Positions 23,394-34,863 of a stretch of 64,000 nucleotides of DNA are shown in pieces; the stretch's first letter is position 1; every line of letters starts with the position of its first letter. Origin of the DNA: Bromus sterilis (lineage: Eukaryota; Streptophyta; Magnoliopsida; Poales; Poaceae); the NCBI GenBank assembly GCA_950022295.1, contig OX465600.1, forward strand, positions 7,130,001 through 7,194,000, read 5' to 3'. The position numbers and the translations under genes were made by a program. The notes under the pieces were generated by a model. It saw only the letters and a list, made by a program, of their open reading frames with translations, was not told where the DNA came from and did no database searches.

Positions 23394-23823
23394 GCGGGGA
23401 AAGAACGCGAACATGCGGCGGCGCGGTCGTCGGATCGTTGGGTTTCTCGGCGACCCGCATTGATGCCCTCTGCGCCGATTGGACTCGTCACCGGCGCCGC
23501 ATCGATTCTCTGCGGCGGCGACAGGTGCGGGGAAGCCGAGGCGAGACGATGACGACGACGCGTGTTCACACGCCGACAGGTGGGGCGCGGCGCGTGGACG
23601 TGCGAAATCGCGCGAACTTTCCTTTCATTCGCGCGCTTTCCTTTCATCCGGCGACCCCAAGCGACCCCCAGCGCGCTGGGTTTGGGTTGGGATCGCCGGA
23701 CTCAATTTTAGCCCAATCCGACGCTATTTGGGCCCTTGGGGCGCGGCTGGGGGAATTTCCTCCCCACGGCGCTAGTTTCGCCGTCCTGGGGGCCTTTTGG
23801 GGACGCGGCTGGAGATGCTCTAA

Positions 23824-26642
23824 GGCAGCCGGGTGATGCCAAGTATAGCTGAGATTCATCCGGGTGGTGCCAAGTATAACATCACAAGCTACCTGCCGCT
23901 TTGCATCACCGTGCCAAACTTGTCAATGATTCCTTGCTCCATGGTTGGTTACCGGCCGCAAGAATATTCATCAAGCTTTGCTTTACTTATCTAATGCTAG
24001 TTGCCATCAATAGCAAATTCCGTGATGTGTCATTCACCACCCCCCATCTAGCACACCGTTTTGTGAGACTATACCATACTTAAGTTCGTTGCTTAGGCCG
24101 CTTTTTGTGGCACCTGTTAAATGTCTTGAGATTGTATTAGGTAGGTAATAATCCAGTGTTGCTGTGCTTACGAACACAGTTAGATAGTATCTTGAGATTG
24201 TATGAGGTAGGTGATAACGTAGTGTTGTTGTGCTTAAGAACCATGTACACTCACTGATAGTGATATGTTTGGAAAGAAACTTAATAATGCAACCAATGAT
24301 ATGTGTTCGATCATCTTTCTTTCCGTGTTATTTATTGCTTATAGTGATTGGTTCCCCCATTCGGCGACCCATTTGTCACGCTCAAGAGAGACATAGGGCT
24401 ACCCTCCTCCTTCTTCACCCTACCTCGCCGCCGTGATAAGATGCGGCTAGGCTAAGTTCATGCCATGAGCGGTGAGTCATGCTTCCTTTAGAGTGACCCT
24501 ATTTCCCTTGAGATTCATGTTGTCTCGTTGACGGCCTACCCTGACGGCAAAGCTCTTGCTCGGTTAGACAATATATATAGACGAAGAGTGACGTGCGGGC
24601 TACTCTTCTTTCCCCTGACCGCGCGATAACACATGCTTCTCCTAGCGAGGCATCTTGCCAGGCAGCCACTGTGATTGTTGGTATGTCTGGCTACACGCGG
24701 CACAAATCTAAAACGACCTTTCCCGAGAATGTCCTAGGAGGCATTCGGGCGTCACCGCGACACAATTAGTGTTTGCACAAAGCTCTAGATCTAGGCTCTA
24801 GATCCTAAAGTTGCGGGATGTTGTGTCGATGGGCATGTGGCGGGCTCTTATCAGTGAGGTAGGTTTCGGTGGTAGGTCGGGTGACCAGAAAATAATGGTT
24901 TCGAAAATAAGGTTGGAGACAAAATCCAGGCCCGACAGTGGTTGGTGATGATAGGCGACGAGCGATCCATCTCGGTGATCCTTTCTGGCACCAACTTTAC
25001 ATATTTCTCCTTTGTACATTGCCCTCACCCTCGCCCTGTCGTCGGTGTGTGCATGCATTTGGTTGGCAAGCTTTCACATTTTTTTTCATGGCGACGGCTT
25101 CACCGGTGGTTGTCGGTGGTGAAGTAGGAGTTTGTCGCTTGAGAGAAGAGTGACGACGATGAGGTTACTGCACTAACTTGAAGGTGTTTTGTCTTTGACG
25201 GTGGTGTGGGTGAGGTCTCTCTTGTTGTATGTCAAGTTATCCGAAGGGGTAGTGGGGTGGTTGTATCGTGTTTAACTTGGTTTTTTTTCATAATTAAGAA
25301 GGCAATTCTCTTCTTACTTAGTTAATACATCTCAGGTTGCCTTCAAGTTCAGAATAAAATTTGAGAGGGTCTGCCTTAAGAGAATTTATTTAATAATGTA
25401 GTTTTAGTGTGTGTGTGTGTGTCCTAAGAAAATACAATTGATATCATCTTTTTTAAATGTCACGGGAGGTTGAGGTTGAGGGTGGGGTGGGTGGGATTGG
25501 TGGCTTAGTTGTTTTGATTGCGCTCGGAGGAACACCAAACAAGTTTGAGACGAGGACAACCGGTGAGACCTCACCGGGACATCGCCCACAACCGATTTTC
25601 GTTACCCTGGGAGTGATTCATCGGGGACGAGAGGAGGAAGATGATTATGATGAACATTTAATGCATTGTGCTATTGGATGTGGATCAGATGGTTCAAACC
25701 GAAAGTGACCAGAACAAAAGAGAGATTTTACGGTGTATCATGGTACATAAGGGGAGGTGTATCATTTGGATGATCGAACGGTTGAAATTGCATGGACCTT
25801 ACTTAAGTCCAAGGGCATAATTTTTCAAAGAAAAATCTGTCATCCAAAGAAAATCATACCGAAACTACCCTTACTTAGTTTTGTGAGAAGGAAAAATCAA
25901 ATATGTTTAAAATAAATTTTATACCAAAATGCCCCTTGAACCTTCTCATGATACAAGACATCAGCGTATCATATTTGAATATGAACAGTCTAATATGATC
26001 CGACGAACGATGCATATTCACTTGATTTTCGATGCACTGCACATAGACTCAAAACAAAAACAAAAAATCAGTCATCTGGCATATAATTGCTCCCATATAT
26101 TTCGGTGAGTATCTCAGCTCCTTTCCTCCAGAACTATTCAGTTTTGAATCATCACAGATATCAACAGTGACATATTGATTCTATTCTATCCAGTTGCTTA
26201 ATTTTCTTGTGCACCATCGAGTGCGACACCCTCGATACCTATGACATCACTTGTTCGTGGGCTGCTGCCTCCTGATTCCGTGCCAAAGTTAGGAATTTGT
26301 TTATTTGCATATTGCCTTTCCCTAGTGCCACATACACATCATTATGTGTATAACCAATGTGATTGGGATGATTAAATTAGTGGAAGGCGTTTTCATGACA
26401 CAAAGTTCTTGCAAGAAAGGAAAGGCTACTGGACCGGAGGAGCCTGGGGTTCCACGGCAGTCGTTCTCAGGGAAACATGGTGGGTAATCCTGTCCACCGG
26501 TTGGTTGGTGCGCGGTGATGGATCGTTTTCAGGCTGCTTTCAACTCCATACACTCACTAGGCTGACAACTCCAAGCAAATAGGCGCTTGGAGTTGCCCAT
26601 GTACAACTACAATAAGCGCTTATTGGGTTGCCTTGTAAGTAG
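23824..26642. other. Intergenic, no gene seen
   Basis: Scattered short frames and a (GT)n microsatellite at about 25407-25422. A hairpin (CAACTCCAAGC ... GCTTGGAGTTG) occurs at about 26569-26600. No family could be assigned. Confidence 0.35.
24125..24256 (+). repeat. 66-bp tandem duplication
   Basis: CTTGAGATTGTAT-AGGTAGGT recurs with a 66-bp period (24125 and 24191), with AGTGTTGYTGTGCTTA-GAAC in each copy. The two copies differ at several positions. Confidence 0.75.
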
Positions 26643-26644
26643 TA

Positions 26645-27055
26645 CTCCCCCGTCCCGGTTTATTGGGCCTAAAGACCAAAACTCTAGAACCAAGGCGCAC
26701 CGTTGTTTGCATCAAATTAAAACCTAGAAATGATTTTACTTTCCTAATTAAATGTTGCTAGACATGCATGTTACACATGCATTGGCCGCATGCAATGCAT
26801 GCATGCTAATAAAAGTTACATGCATGCATCATTTTCATTGGTTACATGAGGAGTTATTGTTGTTAGTCCCATTGCTAGAAAATAAATACACCGCATGCAA
26901 TGTTTTTCATTGGCTGCATGTGAAAACTAGCATATGAGAGAGTGCATTGGAAATGACATAAAGTGATTAATGTGAGCAAATTACTATATACCTTGGTACA
27001 ATACCTTGGTACAAGAGAAATGGTCTTTGGGCCCAATAAACCGGAACGGAGGGAG
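26645..27055. mobile_element. Stowaway/mariner-type MITE (411 bp)
   Basis: TA duplications lie at 26643-26644 and 27056-27057. Ends are CTCCCCCGTCCCGGTTTATT and, reversed on the right, CTCCCTCCGTTCCGGTTTAT, both followed by GGGCC. The interior is rich in GCATGCAT. No transposase is present. Confidence 0.82.
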
Positions 27056-27170
27056 TACTTGTCTCTTTTCTCTTAATTACTCATTGAACGCAGAAATAGA
27101 AGGGAGATTCAAGAGAAAAACTACATTTCCAATACGCCTTAAATACAGATTTAATTATGGGGCTTAATAA

Positions 27171-27452
27171 GGGCTCCCCCAATGCATTGTTTCTTAGCAC
27201 AATATCATAGGAGCAATTAAAACTTAAGATACGACCTCTACAATGCATTGTTTCTTAGAGGTTGTATCGTATTTAATGATTTTAGCTCCATGCATAAATG
27301 TGATTGGTCTAATCAAGCTTTTTGCATATGGCCACGTGCAAGGGTTGTATCTTAGCTAAGATATAACCTCCCTCTCTTTCTTCATTAAATAGCATGCCAC
27401 ATAAGCAAAATGCCTATGATTACGTGCTAAGATACAAGCATTGGGAGTGCCC
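27171..27452. mobile_element. Tourist-like (PIF/Harbinger) MITE (282 bp)
   Basis: TAA flanks both sides (27168-27170 and 27453-27455). Ends are GGGCTCCCCCAATGCATTG and (reversed right) GGGCACTCCCAATGCTTG, both leading into TCTTAGCAC. The interior carries TGTTTCTTAG words in both orientations, so the transcript would fold into a long hairpin. Confidence 0.8.
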
Positions 27453-27480
27453 TAAGAAGGGACGTGCTTAGAGTGCTTAA

Positions 27481-27507
27481 GGGCCCAATAAACCGGGACG
27501 GAGGGAG
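27481..27507. mobile_element. Orphan right end of a Stowaway/mariner MITE
   Basis: GGGCCCAATAAACCGGGACG followed by GAGGGAG and TA is the same terminus as at 27029-27055. No matching left end exists between the two, so this is either the outer end of a larger element or a relic. Confidence 0.6.
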
Positions 27508-27987
27508 TACCCAGCTAGGCGCTTTATGAAGAACAAATTAATAGGCTCGTCAAGATTCATCCTATGAGCATCAACTAATGGTTTCGCGTGTTGGTGGATG
27601 GAGTTTGGCTCGTTTGATCCAGTGAGCTACTACGTGCGTCCACGTACGCGATGATGTCGGATGCCAGGCAGCAGATGATCCATTGGAACGCTCGTATGAC
27701 TTCACGGGATACCCTAGTGGGGCTCGAGAACTGCGACTTGCAGCGTCAAAACGCAGACGAGATTGGTGCGGGGCGGGAGCCACGCGAGCGTTTGTCACTG
27801 TTGATGATCACCGGAGCGTGAAGAAGAGGATAACGCCGCTTGTGGAGAGCAGCCACCGAAAAAATCAAGGATCTAGAGAAGAGCAGCAGGAGCACTATCA
27901 AAGGAAGAAGATGCAGGTTCAGTTCTCAGTTCTGTTCGATGCCTTCTTGGCGTGCTAATTTTTTTTCTAGCATAGTCATCATAATCG

Positions 27988-29496
27988 GAGGTAATTGCAC
28001 AAGTGACGTTTGAACTTGGCATGAATGTTTACTTTAATGCTTGAATTTGAAAAATACGTCAAACTGATTTTAAAACTTGGCACAAACGTGCAAATACGGT
28101 GCAAATACAACAGTGACGAGACAAGATTTAATTGGGTATTTGTATCTGTGATTAATGCGTCCTGTCAGTATAGAAGAAAAATAGCATAAAAATGTGTCCT
28201 TCAACTCGAAACTGTTATCTATAGATTTTGAACACCCTCTGATAACCACTACAACCCACTGACACAATTGATACGTACGGCACGTCAAGCCTAATAAGTA
28301 ATAATCTATTTAACACGGATGCTTGTCGTACTTAAATCGAGTCCGTCCAATGGCCCATTTTGTACATGTTATTTTAAAAAATGTGAACTTCTGTAAATTG
28401 AAATTGTAACAAATAAAAGTTAGTTACAAATATTAGTGTGTTATTAATAATTACATCATGGTATACAAATATTCATGTGCACATATTTTTTTCAAAGTAT
28501 TTATTTAATAAAAAAGTAAAATGCCAATGAATATAAACATTTTTATACACACATGTCTTATATTTAAATTATACTTTCTCCGTTGCAAATTAGACGACTT
28601 TTATTTCTGTACATGTCTAGACACACATGTCAACAAATGGAAGTCATATAATTTGCAACAGAGGGAGTATATATTATGTATAACAACCTTTAATAAATAT
28701 TTATGAATATTCATTAGTGTAAAATTTCACTCATGGCTTCTATTAATAATTTTATATAAGATAAATATAATAACGAGTGAATACTCATATAAATTTTTAA
28801 ATTTAAAAATATGTTTTTTGTAATTATAGAGAACTTTACTTAGACATCGTACTAATGAATTATAAAAATGTGTGTATAATTTATTCAAATATCACACTGA
28901 TATTTATGAGCTTTAATTTTAAAAATACTTACACGATTTAAAAAAAATCCATATTATTTAATAATATACAAACATTGTTATTAATATTATATAATTTTTT
29001 GATATAATATATGAATACTTTTAAAATACATGAATTTTCGAAAATGTAGTTATTTAATTGATTTTGTAATATTTATAATACTTGTATTACTGTGATTATA
29101 ATCTACATACATTTTACATTACAAAATACGTGTGTAAGTTGGCCATTGGGTGCAGCTGTATCACAGGATGAGGGATTGTACTTGCAAACTCAGTTACTGT
29201 GGTGGAATGGGTGATTGAGGTTGTAAGTGAGGTACATGTCTCAGGTCAAATTTCAGAAATAAAATTTACCAATTTTTCTGTAGTATTGACACGCATGACC
29301 CACTAGTCATAGAGAGATTAGTACCAATTAAATCTTGTCTCTTCACTACAGTGATCCATTTTACGTATACGAATAGGGTTAGCACCGTATTTGCACGTTT
29401 GTTCCAAGTTTTAGAACCAGTTCGGCGTATTTTATAAATTCAGCCACTAAAGTAAACATTTGTGCCAAGTTCAAGCATCACCGGTGCAATTACCTC
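27988..29496. mobile_element. Non-autonomous MULE with AT-rich interior
   Basis: The 1509-bp element has a perfect 9-bp duplication, TCATAATCG, at 27979-27987 and 29497-29505. Inverted arms of about 130 bp start GAGGTAATTGCAC and share AACTTGGCA, GTTTACTTTA and CGTGCAAATACGGTGC. The interior (28380-29110) is extremely AT-rich and non-coding, with a Stowaway MITE at 28574-28667. The first 12 bases are close to those of the intron 3 MULE (GAGGGAATTGCA), so both may use the same transposase source. Confidence 0.87.
28574..28667. mobile_element. Stowaway MITE nested in the MULE
   Basis: 94 bp flanked by TA (28572-28573 and 28668-28669). Ends are CTTTCTCCGTTGCAAATTA and (reversed right) CTCCCTCTGTTGCAAATTA. 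Confidence 0.8.
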
Positions 29497-29831
29497 TCAT
29501 AATCGCGATACGTAAAACGATTTACAGGCAGTCCGTAAAAAGATTTGTAGTATCACGAAAGCTTTTATCAAAGAAAAAAAACGTTGTGCGAGATATACAA
29601 CGTTAGTAGAGCTGACATTAATGTCGGATCAGAGCAGACGCGACCGATCACTGAGCCTTGCGACGTGCTAGTATAGAGACCCGGTCTTCACGCATGTTTT
29701 GTGCCGAAGAGACGCGATAGGATGGCTATCCATCACACACTTAAATCAGTTATACATTCATCCATCTACTGGCATTGGCTAGCGTGACGACCAGGAAACC
29801 TACTCTGATGCCTCATATTCAAACCAGTCGC

Positions 29832-29989
29832 GCTCCACTCCCCTAGCCGACGGTCGCTATTTATATGTGCCCGAGACGTTAAGGGCTACAGCAAGGCTCC
29901 ACTCCCCTAGCCGACGGTCGCTATTTATATGTGCCCGCGACGTTAAGGGCTACAGCAAGGCTCCACTCCCCTAGCCGACGGTCGAGCTT
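29832..29989 (+). repeat. 64-bp tandem repeat, about 2.4 copies
   Basis: GCTCCACTCCCCTAGCCGAC starts at 29832, 29896 and 29960. Units one and two differ by one base (CCGAGACG versus CCGCGACG). Each unit holds CTATTTATATGTGCC, a TATA-like word. The third unit diverges after GACGGTCG. Confidence 0.9.
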
Positions 29990-29993
29990 GCCG

Positions 29994-30581
29994 AGGGTGA
30001 GCAACGACGATGACCTGACGATGGACGGAGCCTCTAAGACCGAGTCAGCGCCTGCGCCGGAGCCCATCCATATCGACACCACCATGGAGCGGGTGTGGGG
30101 GCACTTCAACACCTTCATGGAGAAGGCAAAGTAGCAGTCGTGGGTGCACTTCAACATTTTCATGGAGGCAGATTAGTGGGCGCCACCACCCGTGTCGGCG
30201 TTCCGCCTGGCGCAAGAAGACCAACGCTACAAGCTCTCCTTTCTCGAGAAACACCGACCGATGGATGAGTAAATCTGTGGTAAGTACATAAGCGAGACGA
30301 CCGTTGCGAGCAGCAAAAGACCCGAACTTCGTTGAGCAGCAGTGGGCGCTCTTCATTCTTGAAGGTCGCATGCCGCGCTCGTGCATCATAGAACGTGGTC
30401 GCTTTTGGTTGGGCATACAAATACAATGTTCAAACTCATGCAAAGATCCCTCAATTTAGTTTGAATTTACAAAAAAACGAACATGTAAACCGATTCAACG
30501 CTGGGTTAAATGATAAAAGTGATTCGAACAGTACGATTCAAACCTTCACGAAAGGTTTAGGAGATCCAGCTGAAGATGCCT
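29994..30581 (+). other. Possible transposon-gene relic, otherwise unassigned
   Basis: A frame starting near 30010 (MTMDGASKTESAPAPEP) runs to a TAG at 30132, and similarity to itself continues past stops (MERVWGHFNTFMEKAK, then VHFNIFMEAD, then QRYKLSFLEKHRPMDE). It looks like a decayed coding fragment with an internal duplication. I cannot name the family. It lies directly downstream of the 64-bp repeats and upstream of Harbinger-type copy 2. Confidence 0.3.
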
Positions 30582-30806
30582 TTAGAGCATCTCCAGCCGT
30601 TCGCCCCCCAAGGCGATTTTCGGCGCTATTTTAGCGCCGCTTGGGGACGCTTGGGCGGCGAAAACGGCTTGGGGCCCCGGCTACCCAGCCGCGGCCCCAA
30701 GATACCCCCCAAGTTCGGCCAAATTTCATCAAATATAGTCGAACTTCAGCGAAATTTATAAATGTTCGGTTTAAATTTATTACATAGGTAGGAAATTAAA
30801 AAACTA

Positions 30807-31046
30807 CTAGGTCGCCGCCTTCACTGCTCGTCGCCTCCTGCGGCACCGTCGTCGCCGCTCGACGCCGCCGCCACCGACGCCGACGACGCTCGCCCTCCCT
30901 TCATGGGTACTCGAGGCGCGGCTCGTTGCCGTCCTGGATGTGGTAGAGGACTTGAGCAGTGAGCGCTTCTCGGGGCTCCACCACAGCATCCGGCCGAGGC
31001 GGTTCATCGGGCCCGACCCCGGTTTCAGCCCTTCGGTGGAGGCGAG
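30807..31046 (-). pseudogene. Distal part of the passenger gene (copy 2), truncated and frameshifted
   Basis: Continuing past the retrotransposon on the minus strand, the frame reads STEGLKPGSGPMNRLGRM then LWWSPEK, aligned with the WW block of copy 1. After one frame change the conserved HIQDGNEPRLEYP follows and then a stop. The SUMO-motif, polyproline and coiled-coil parts of copy 1 are missing. Confidence 0.55.
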
Positions 31047-32693
31047 TGATACGTCCAAAACGTATCTATAATTTCTGCTTGCTCCATGCATGTTTTTTGT
31101 GATATTGCTATGATCTAGATACACTTTCATACACTTTTGATCATATTTGGACTAACCTATTAACTCAGTGCACCACAGTGCCAGTTCCTGTTTTCTGCTG
31201 TTTTTCTATTTCAGTTTTCCCCCATATAAAAAGTGCTCCAAAAATTCGGGAAAATTCAGATAAAAAAATCAGCGTGAAGGAACCTTCCGGAAGAACCTGG
31301 GTGGGGCCAGAGGGCCACCACCAGGGGCCCAGGCGCCCTGGTGGCGCGCCCTAGGGCTTGGCCGCGTCAGGGGGGCACCTGGACCCCTGGTGGCCCCCCC
31401 TGTCTGCCCCCCTTCGCCTATATATTCTCCGTCACGGGAAACTTCCGAGAACAGAACCCTTTTTCGCGATCTCTCCTCTGTTCCGCCGCCGCCGCGCTTC
31501 CGAGATCGGGAGCACCAGAAGACCTCTTCCCGGCACCCTGCCGGAGGGAGGGCCGACCTCCGGGAGTCTCCTCTCCACCATGGATGCTTCCCGGATGTCT
31601 CGTGAGTAGTTTTCCTTGGACCATGGGTCCGTGATCAGTAGCTATGTGATGTTCTCCCCTCTTTGTTCTTCATGGTTTAGACCTCGTGAGCTGCCCTACA
31701 TGATCGAGGCACTTTTTGTAATCTTTCTGCTATTGCTATGCTGAGTTTGATGGGATCTGATGGATTATGAGATTATGTTCAAATTGTGATTGAGTAATAT
31801 ATTTGGTTATTATCTCTTATATTTTTGTTCCTAAGTAATTCTTGCATGTTCTCCGTTGCTGTTTATTGCTTTGGCCAAGTAGTAGGTAGTAACCCCAAGA
31901 GGGAACGTTATGCTCGATTGTGGGTTCATGCCCCCCCCTCCGATGACACGCTTGAGTGACAGAAACATGAGTCTAGGGGATGTGCTGTTGCCACAAGGGG
32001 GAAAACAACGGTGCTTGTAACCGCGGTTGCAAGGATTGTTTACTTTATGCAAAGTGCTTTTTAATGCAGTTGTCTGTTGCTTTGGGTTTACACTTTGGGT
32101 GGGGCTCGCAACTTAATACCAGCGAGATGTTCTGGATAGATATCTCAAGGTGGATGATTATTAGTAGATGCAGTTGGATTTCGGTCTACTTATTTTGGCG
32201 TACTGCCCGTGCTTTTGAGCCTCTTCCTTTCTTTTGTAGCATAGTTAGCATTGCGGTGCGTTCATAATCCTGTCAATTGCCCTTCTGTAATTTGTTCACC
32301 TCGCATAATAGTTTTATCGTCTTTTGGGAGAGAGACATCACTAGTGAACATCACGTATCCCGGTCCATATCCTCATCACTGTTTACACGCTCCTTTACTT
32401 TTCTGCTTTTACTTTCAATTGCTATCACTATCCTTTGTGTTTGATCCTTTGTGAACAACAAGACCGGAGAGATTGACAACCTCTGTGAACTTCGTTGGGA
32501 ACAAAGTTACTTGTGTCTGTGTGCAGGTCCGCGGCAGTAGCGCCGCTGACACCTACTTATCATCTCCGGAGTCCTACTGGAGACAAACCTTGGTATCTTT
32601 ACTGAGGGCAATTTGCTGCTGTGCTACATCACGCCTTCCACTTGGGGCTCACCAACGAAGGGCGAGAAATCACTATCATTACCTCGCACATCA
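31047..32693 (+). repeat. 5' LTR of the gag-protease retrotransposon
   Basis: The LTR starts TGATACGTCCAAAACGTATC and ends CCTCGCACATCA. It contains a likely promoter zone near 31225 (CCCATATAAAAAGTGC). Compared with the 3' LTR I count roughly 25-30 substitutions plus a few small indels, about 1.5-2% divergence. Confidence 0.88.
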
Positions 32694-32858
32694 AGCCAAA
32701 TTTCTGACGTCGTTGCCGGGGACTCCGAGTGCTAAGATAGGGGAGTTGCACACTACCCTTTACCTTTGTTTTTTAGTCTTGTTAGTTTACCTTTCAATTT
32801 TTATCTTTGTGTCTTATATCAAAAATCACAAAAATATTCTGCCACACTTGCTGCTGCT

Positions 32859-34863
32859 ATGGGTTCCACTGAAAACACCAAGTTGTGTGACTTCACTAGT
32901 CACAACAACTAAGACTTTATCTGCACCCCCATTGCCACACCTGCCACTTCAGCTACCTCTTATGAAATTAAACCTGCCTTGCTAAACTTTGTTATGAGAG
33001 ATCAATTCTCTGGTGCTAGAGATGATGTTGCTTTACACTTGAACAATTTTGTTGAATTATGTGATATGCAAAAGTATAAAGAAGTAGAAGGTGATATTGT
33101 TAAGCTCAAGCTCTTTCCTTTCTCTTTAAGGGGAGAAGCTAAAATCTGGTTTAATCTTTGCCTAGGAATAGCATAGATTCTTAGGATAAGTGCAAAGATG
33201 CTTTTATAGGGAAGTACTACCCACCTGCTAAAATTATCCAATTAAGGAGTAACATTATGAATTTTAAGCAATTGGATAATGAACATGTTGCCCAAGCTTG
33301 GGAACGAATGAAATATCTTGTTAAGAAATGCCCTACACATGGTTTGACTACCTGGATGGTTATCCAGACTTTTTATGCAGGCTTGAACTTTACCTCGCGG
33401 AACCTGTTAGATTCGGCTGCGGGAGGAACCTTTATGTCAACTATACTTGGTGCTGCCACGAAGCTTCTCGATGAGATGATGACCAATTATTCCCAATGGC
33501 ACACCGAACGCGCTCCAACAGGTAGGAAGGTAAACTCTGTCGAGGAACTTACCTCCCTAAATGGAAAAGTTGACTTAATTATGTCTCTACTTACCAAGCA
33601 ACCCTCTATTGATCCTCATGATGTCCCTTTAAATTCTTTGGTTGCCCAAGAACAAGTAGATGTGAACTTTATTGCTAGAAACAACTTCAACAACAATGCT
33701 TATAGGGGTAATTTTGCTAGCAATCCTAGACCGTTTCCATCCAACTATGGGAACAACAACACCTACCCTAGCAACAAGAATCCCTCTTCTGAATTGGAAA
33801 ACATGCTTAGAGACTTTATCACTACCCAAAAAGCCTTCAACAAAAATGTAGAGGATAAATTAGCTAAATTGGATAATCTCTCTTTGAAGGTAGAAAGCTT
33901 AGCCCTTGATATTGAGATGCTTAAAATTAGAATCTCTCCCCTTGAGGAGAATAAGGCCACTCCTATTAATGCTATCCAATTACAAATTAATGAAAATATT
34001 AGGATGATGGCTAAACTTAAAGAAAGGTGGGCTAGAGAAAAAAGGAAGATGATAGAATTAAGAGCCTTTCTACACACCACACAGTTGCCACTATCCAAAT
34101 TGTTGAGGACACCCAAACTATTAGCACCCAATGCACTCCTAGTCCCGTTGGACCTATTAATGGTGATGCTAATACCTCAACCAAAGATGAAGAAACTCCT
34201 ATGAACATAGAGGGTTTCAAACAAGTGAGCCTAGACGACACTACTACCACCTTTGATAGTAGTGATATTGATTTTGATAGTTGCACCCTCTCAGAAGTTA
34301 TTAGCTTGCTACACAAAATGTCTACAGACCCCCACACTAGCACACTTAATCTTGCCTTCACGGAGCATATCACAAATGCTCTCATCAAAGCTAGGGAGGA
34401 GAAGCTTAGAGTAGAAGCCTCCATACCTAGGAAGCTAGAGGATGGTTGTGACCCTATGATCAAAATTAAATTAAATAACTTCTCTTACTATGCTTTATGT
34501 GATGTTGGAGCTAGTACCTCCGTTATGCCCAAAAGAATATTCGATATGTTTGAATTGAAGCCCTTTGAGCCTTGTTCTTTTGGTGTTCGTCTTGTTGATT
34601 CTTCCGTAAAGAAATCTTTGGGGAAGATCGACGATGTTCTTATCATTGTCAATGACAACTATGTTCCCGTTGATTTTATTATTATGGATATAGAGTGTGA
34701 ACCTTTGTGTCCAATTGGTGCGGTTATTGACATGAAAGAGGGGAATATAAAATTCCAATTCCCATTCAAAAAGGGGATGGAACACTTCCCTAGAAAGAAA
34801 ATCAAGTTACCTTTTGAGTCCGTTACTCGGGCTAGTTATTCTCTTTCTCTTGATAAAACTTGA
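32859..34863 (+). pseudogene. gag-protease reading frame, broken
   Basis: From ATG at 32859 the frame gives a Retrotrans_gag-type capsid region (YKEVEGDIVKLKLFPFSLRG and EAKIWF, then HVAQAWERMKYLVKKCPTHG), an Asn-rich linker, a coiled coil, and a retropepsin-like domain with DVGAS (active-site DxGAS) around 34501-34515. It is dead: an early TAA at 32910, a frame change near 33150, a TAG near 33181 and another frame change near the A-run at 34037. The protease ends in ECEPLCPIGAVIDMKEG; the hydrophobic-hydrophobic-Gly segment (ILGRPFL-type in related elements) expected before GAVIDM is absent. The final stop is at 34861-34863. Confidence 0.75.

Larger units (their letters stand above)
21837..23820. 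mobile_element. PIF/Harbinger-type non-autonomous element carrying a passenger gene (copy 1)
   Basis: This 1984-bp element is flanked by TAA on both sides (21834-21836 and 23821-23823). The ends are GAGCATCTCCAACCG and (reversed right) GAGCATCTCCAGCCG. The subterminal parts are also inverted-like (GGCGCTATTTTTAGCGCC and similar GCGCTA words). A 3-bp TAA duplication with GAGCATCTCCA ends fits PIF/Harbinger in grasses. It contains no DDE transposase or Myb-like frame; it holds a TATA box and a passenger frame of about 400 codons on the minus strand. A second copy lies at 30585-38722. Confidence 0.78.

Noticed and set aside
22444..23394. 316-codon open frame on the plus strand
   Set aside because: It is the antisense shadow of the GC-rich passenger gene (minus strand) and is Arg/Gly-rich without any family motif.
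29832..29989. CRISPR-like or satellite array
   Set aside because: Only 2.4 contiguous units without spacers, in a plant nuclear genome.
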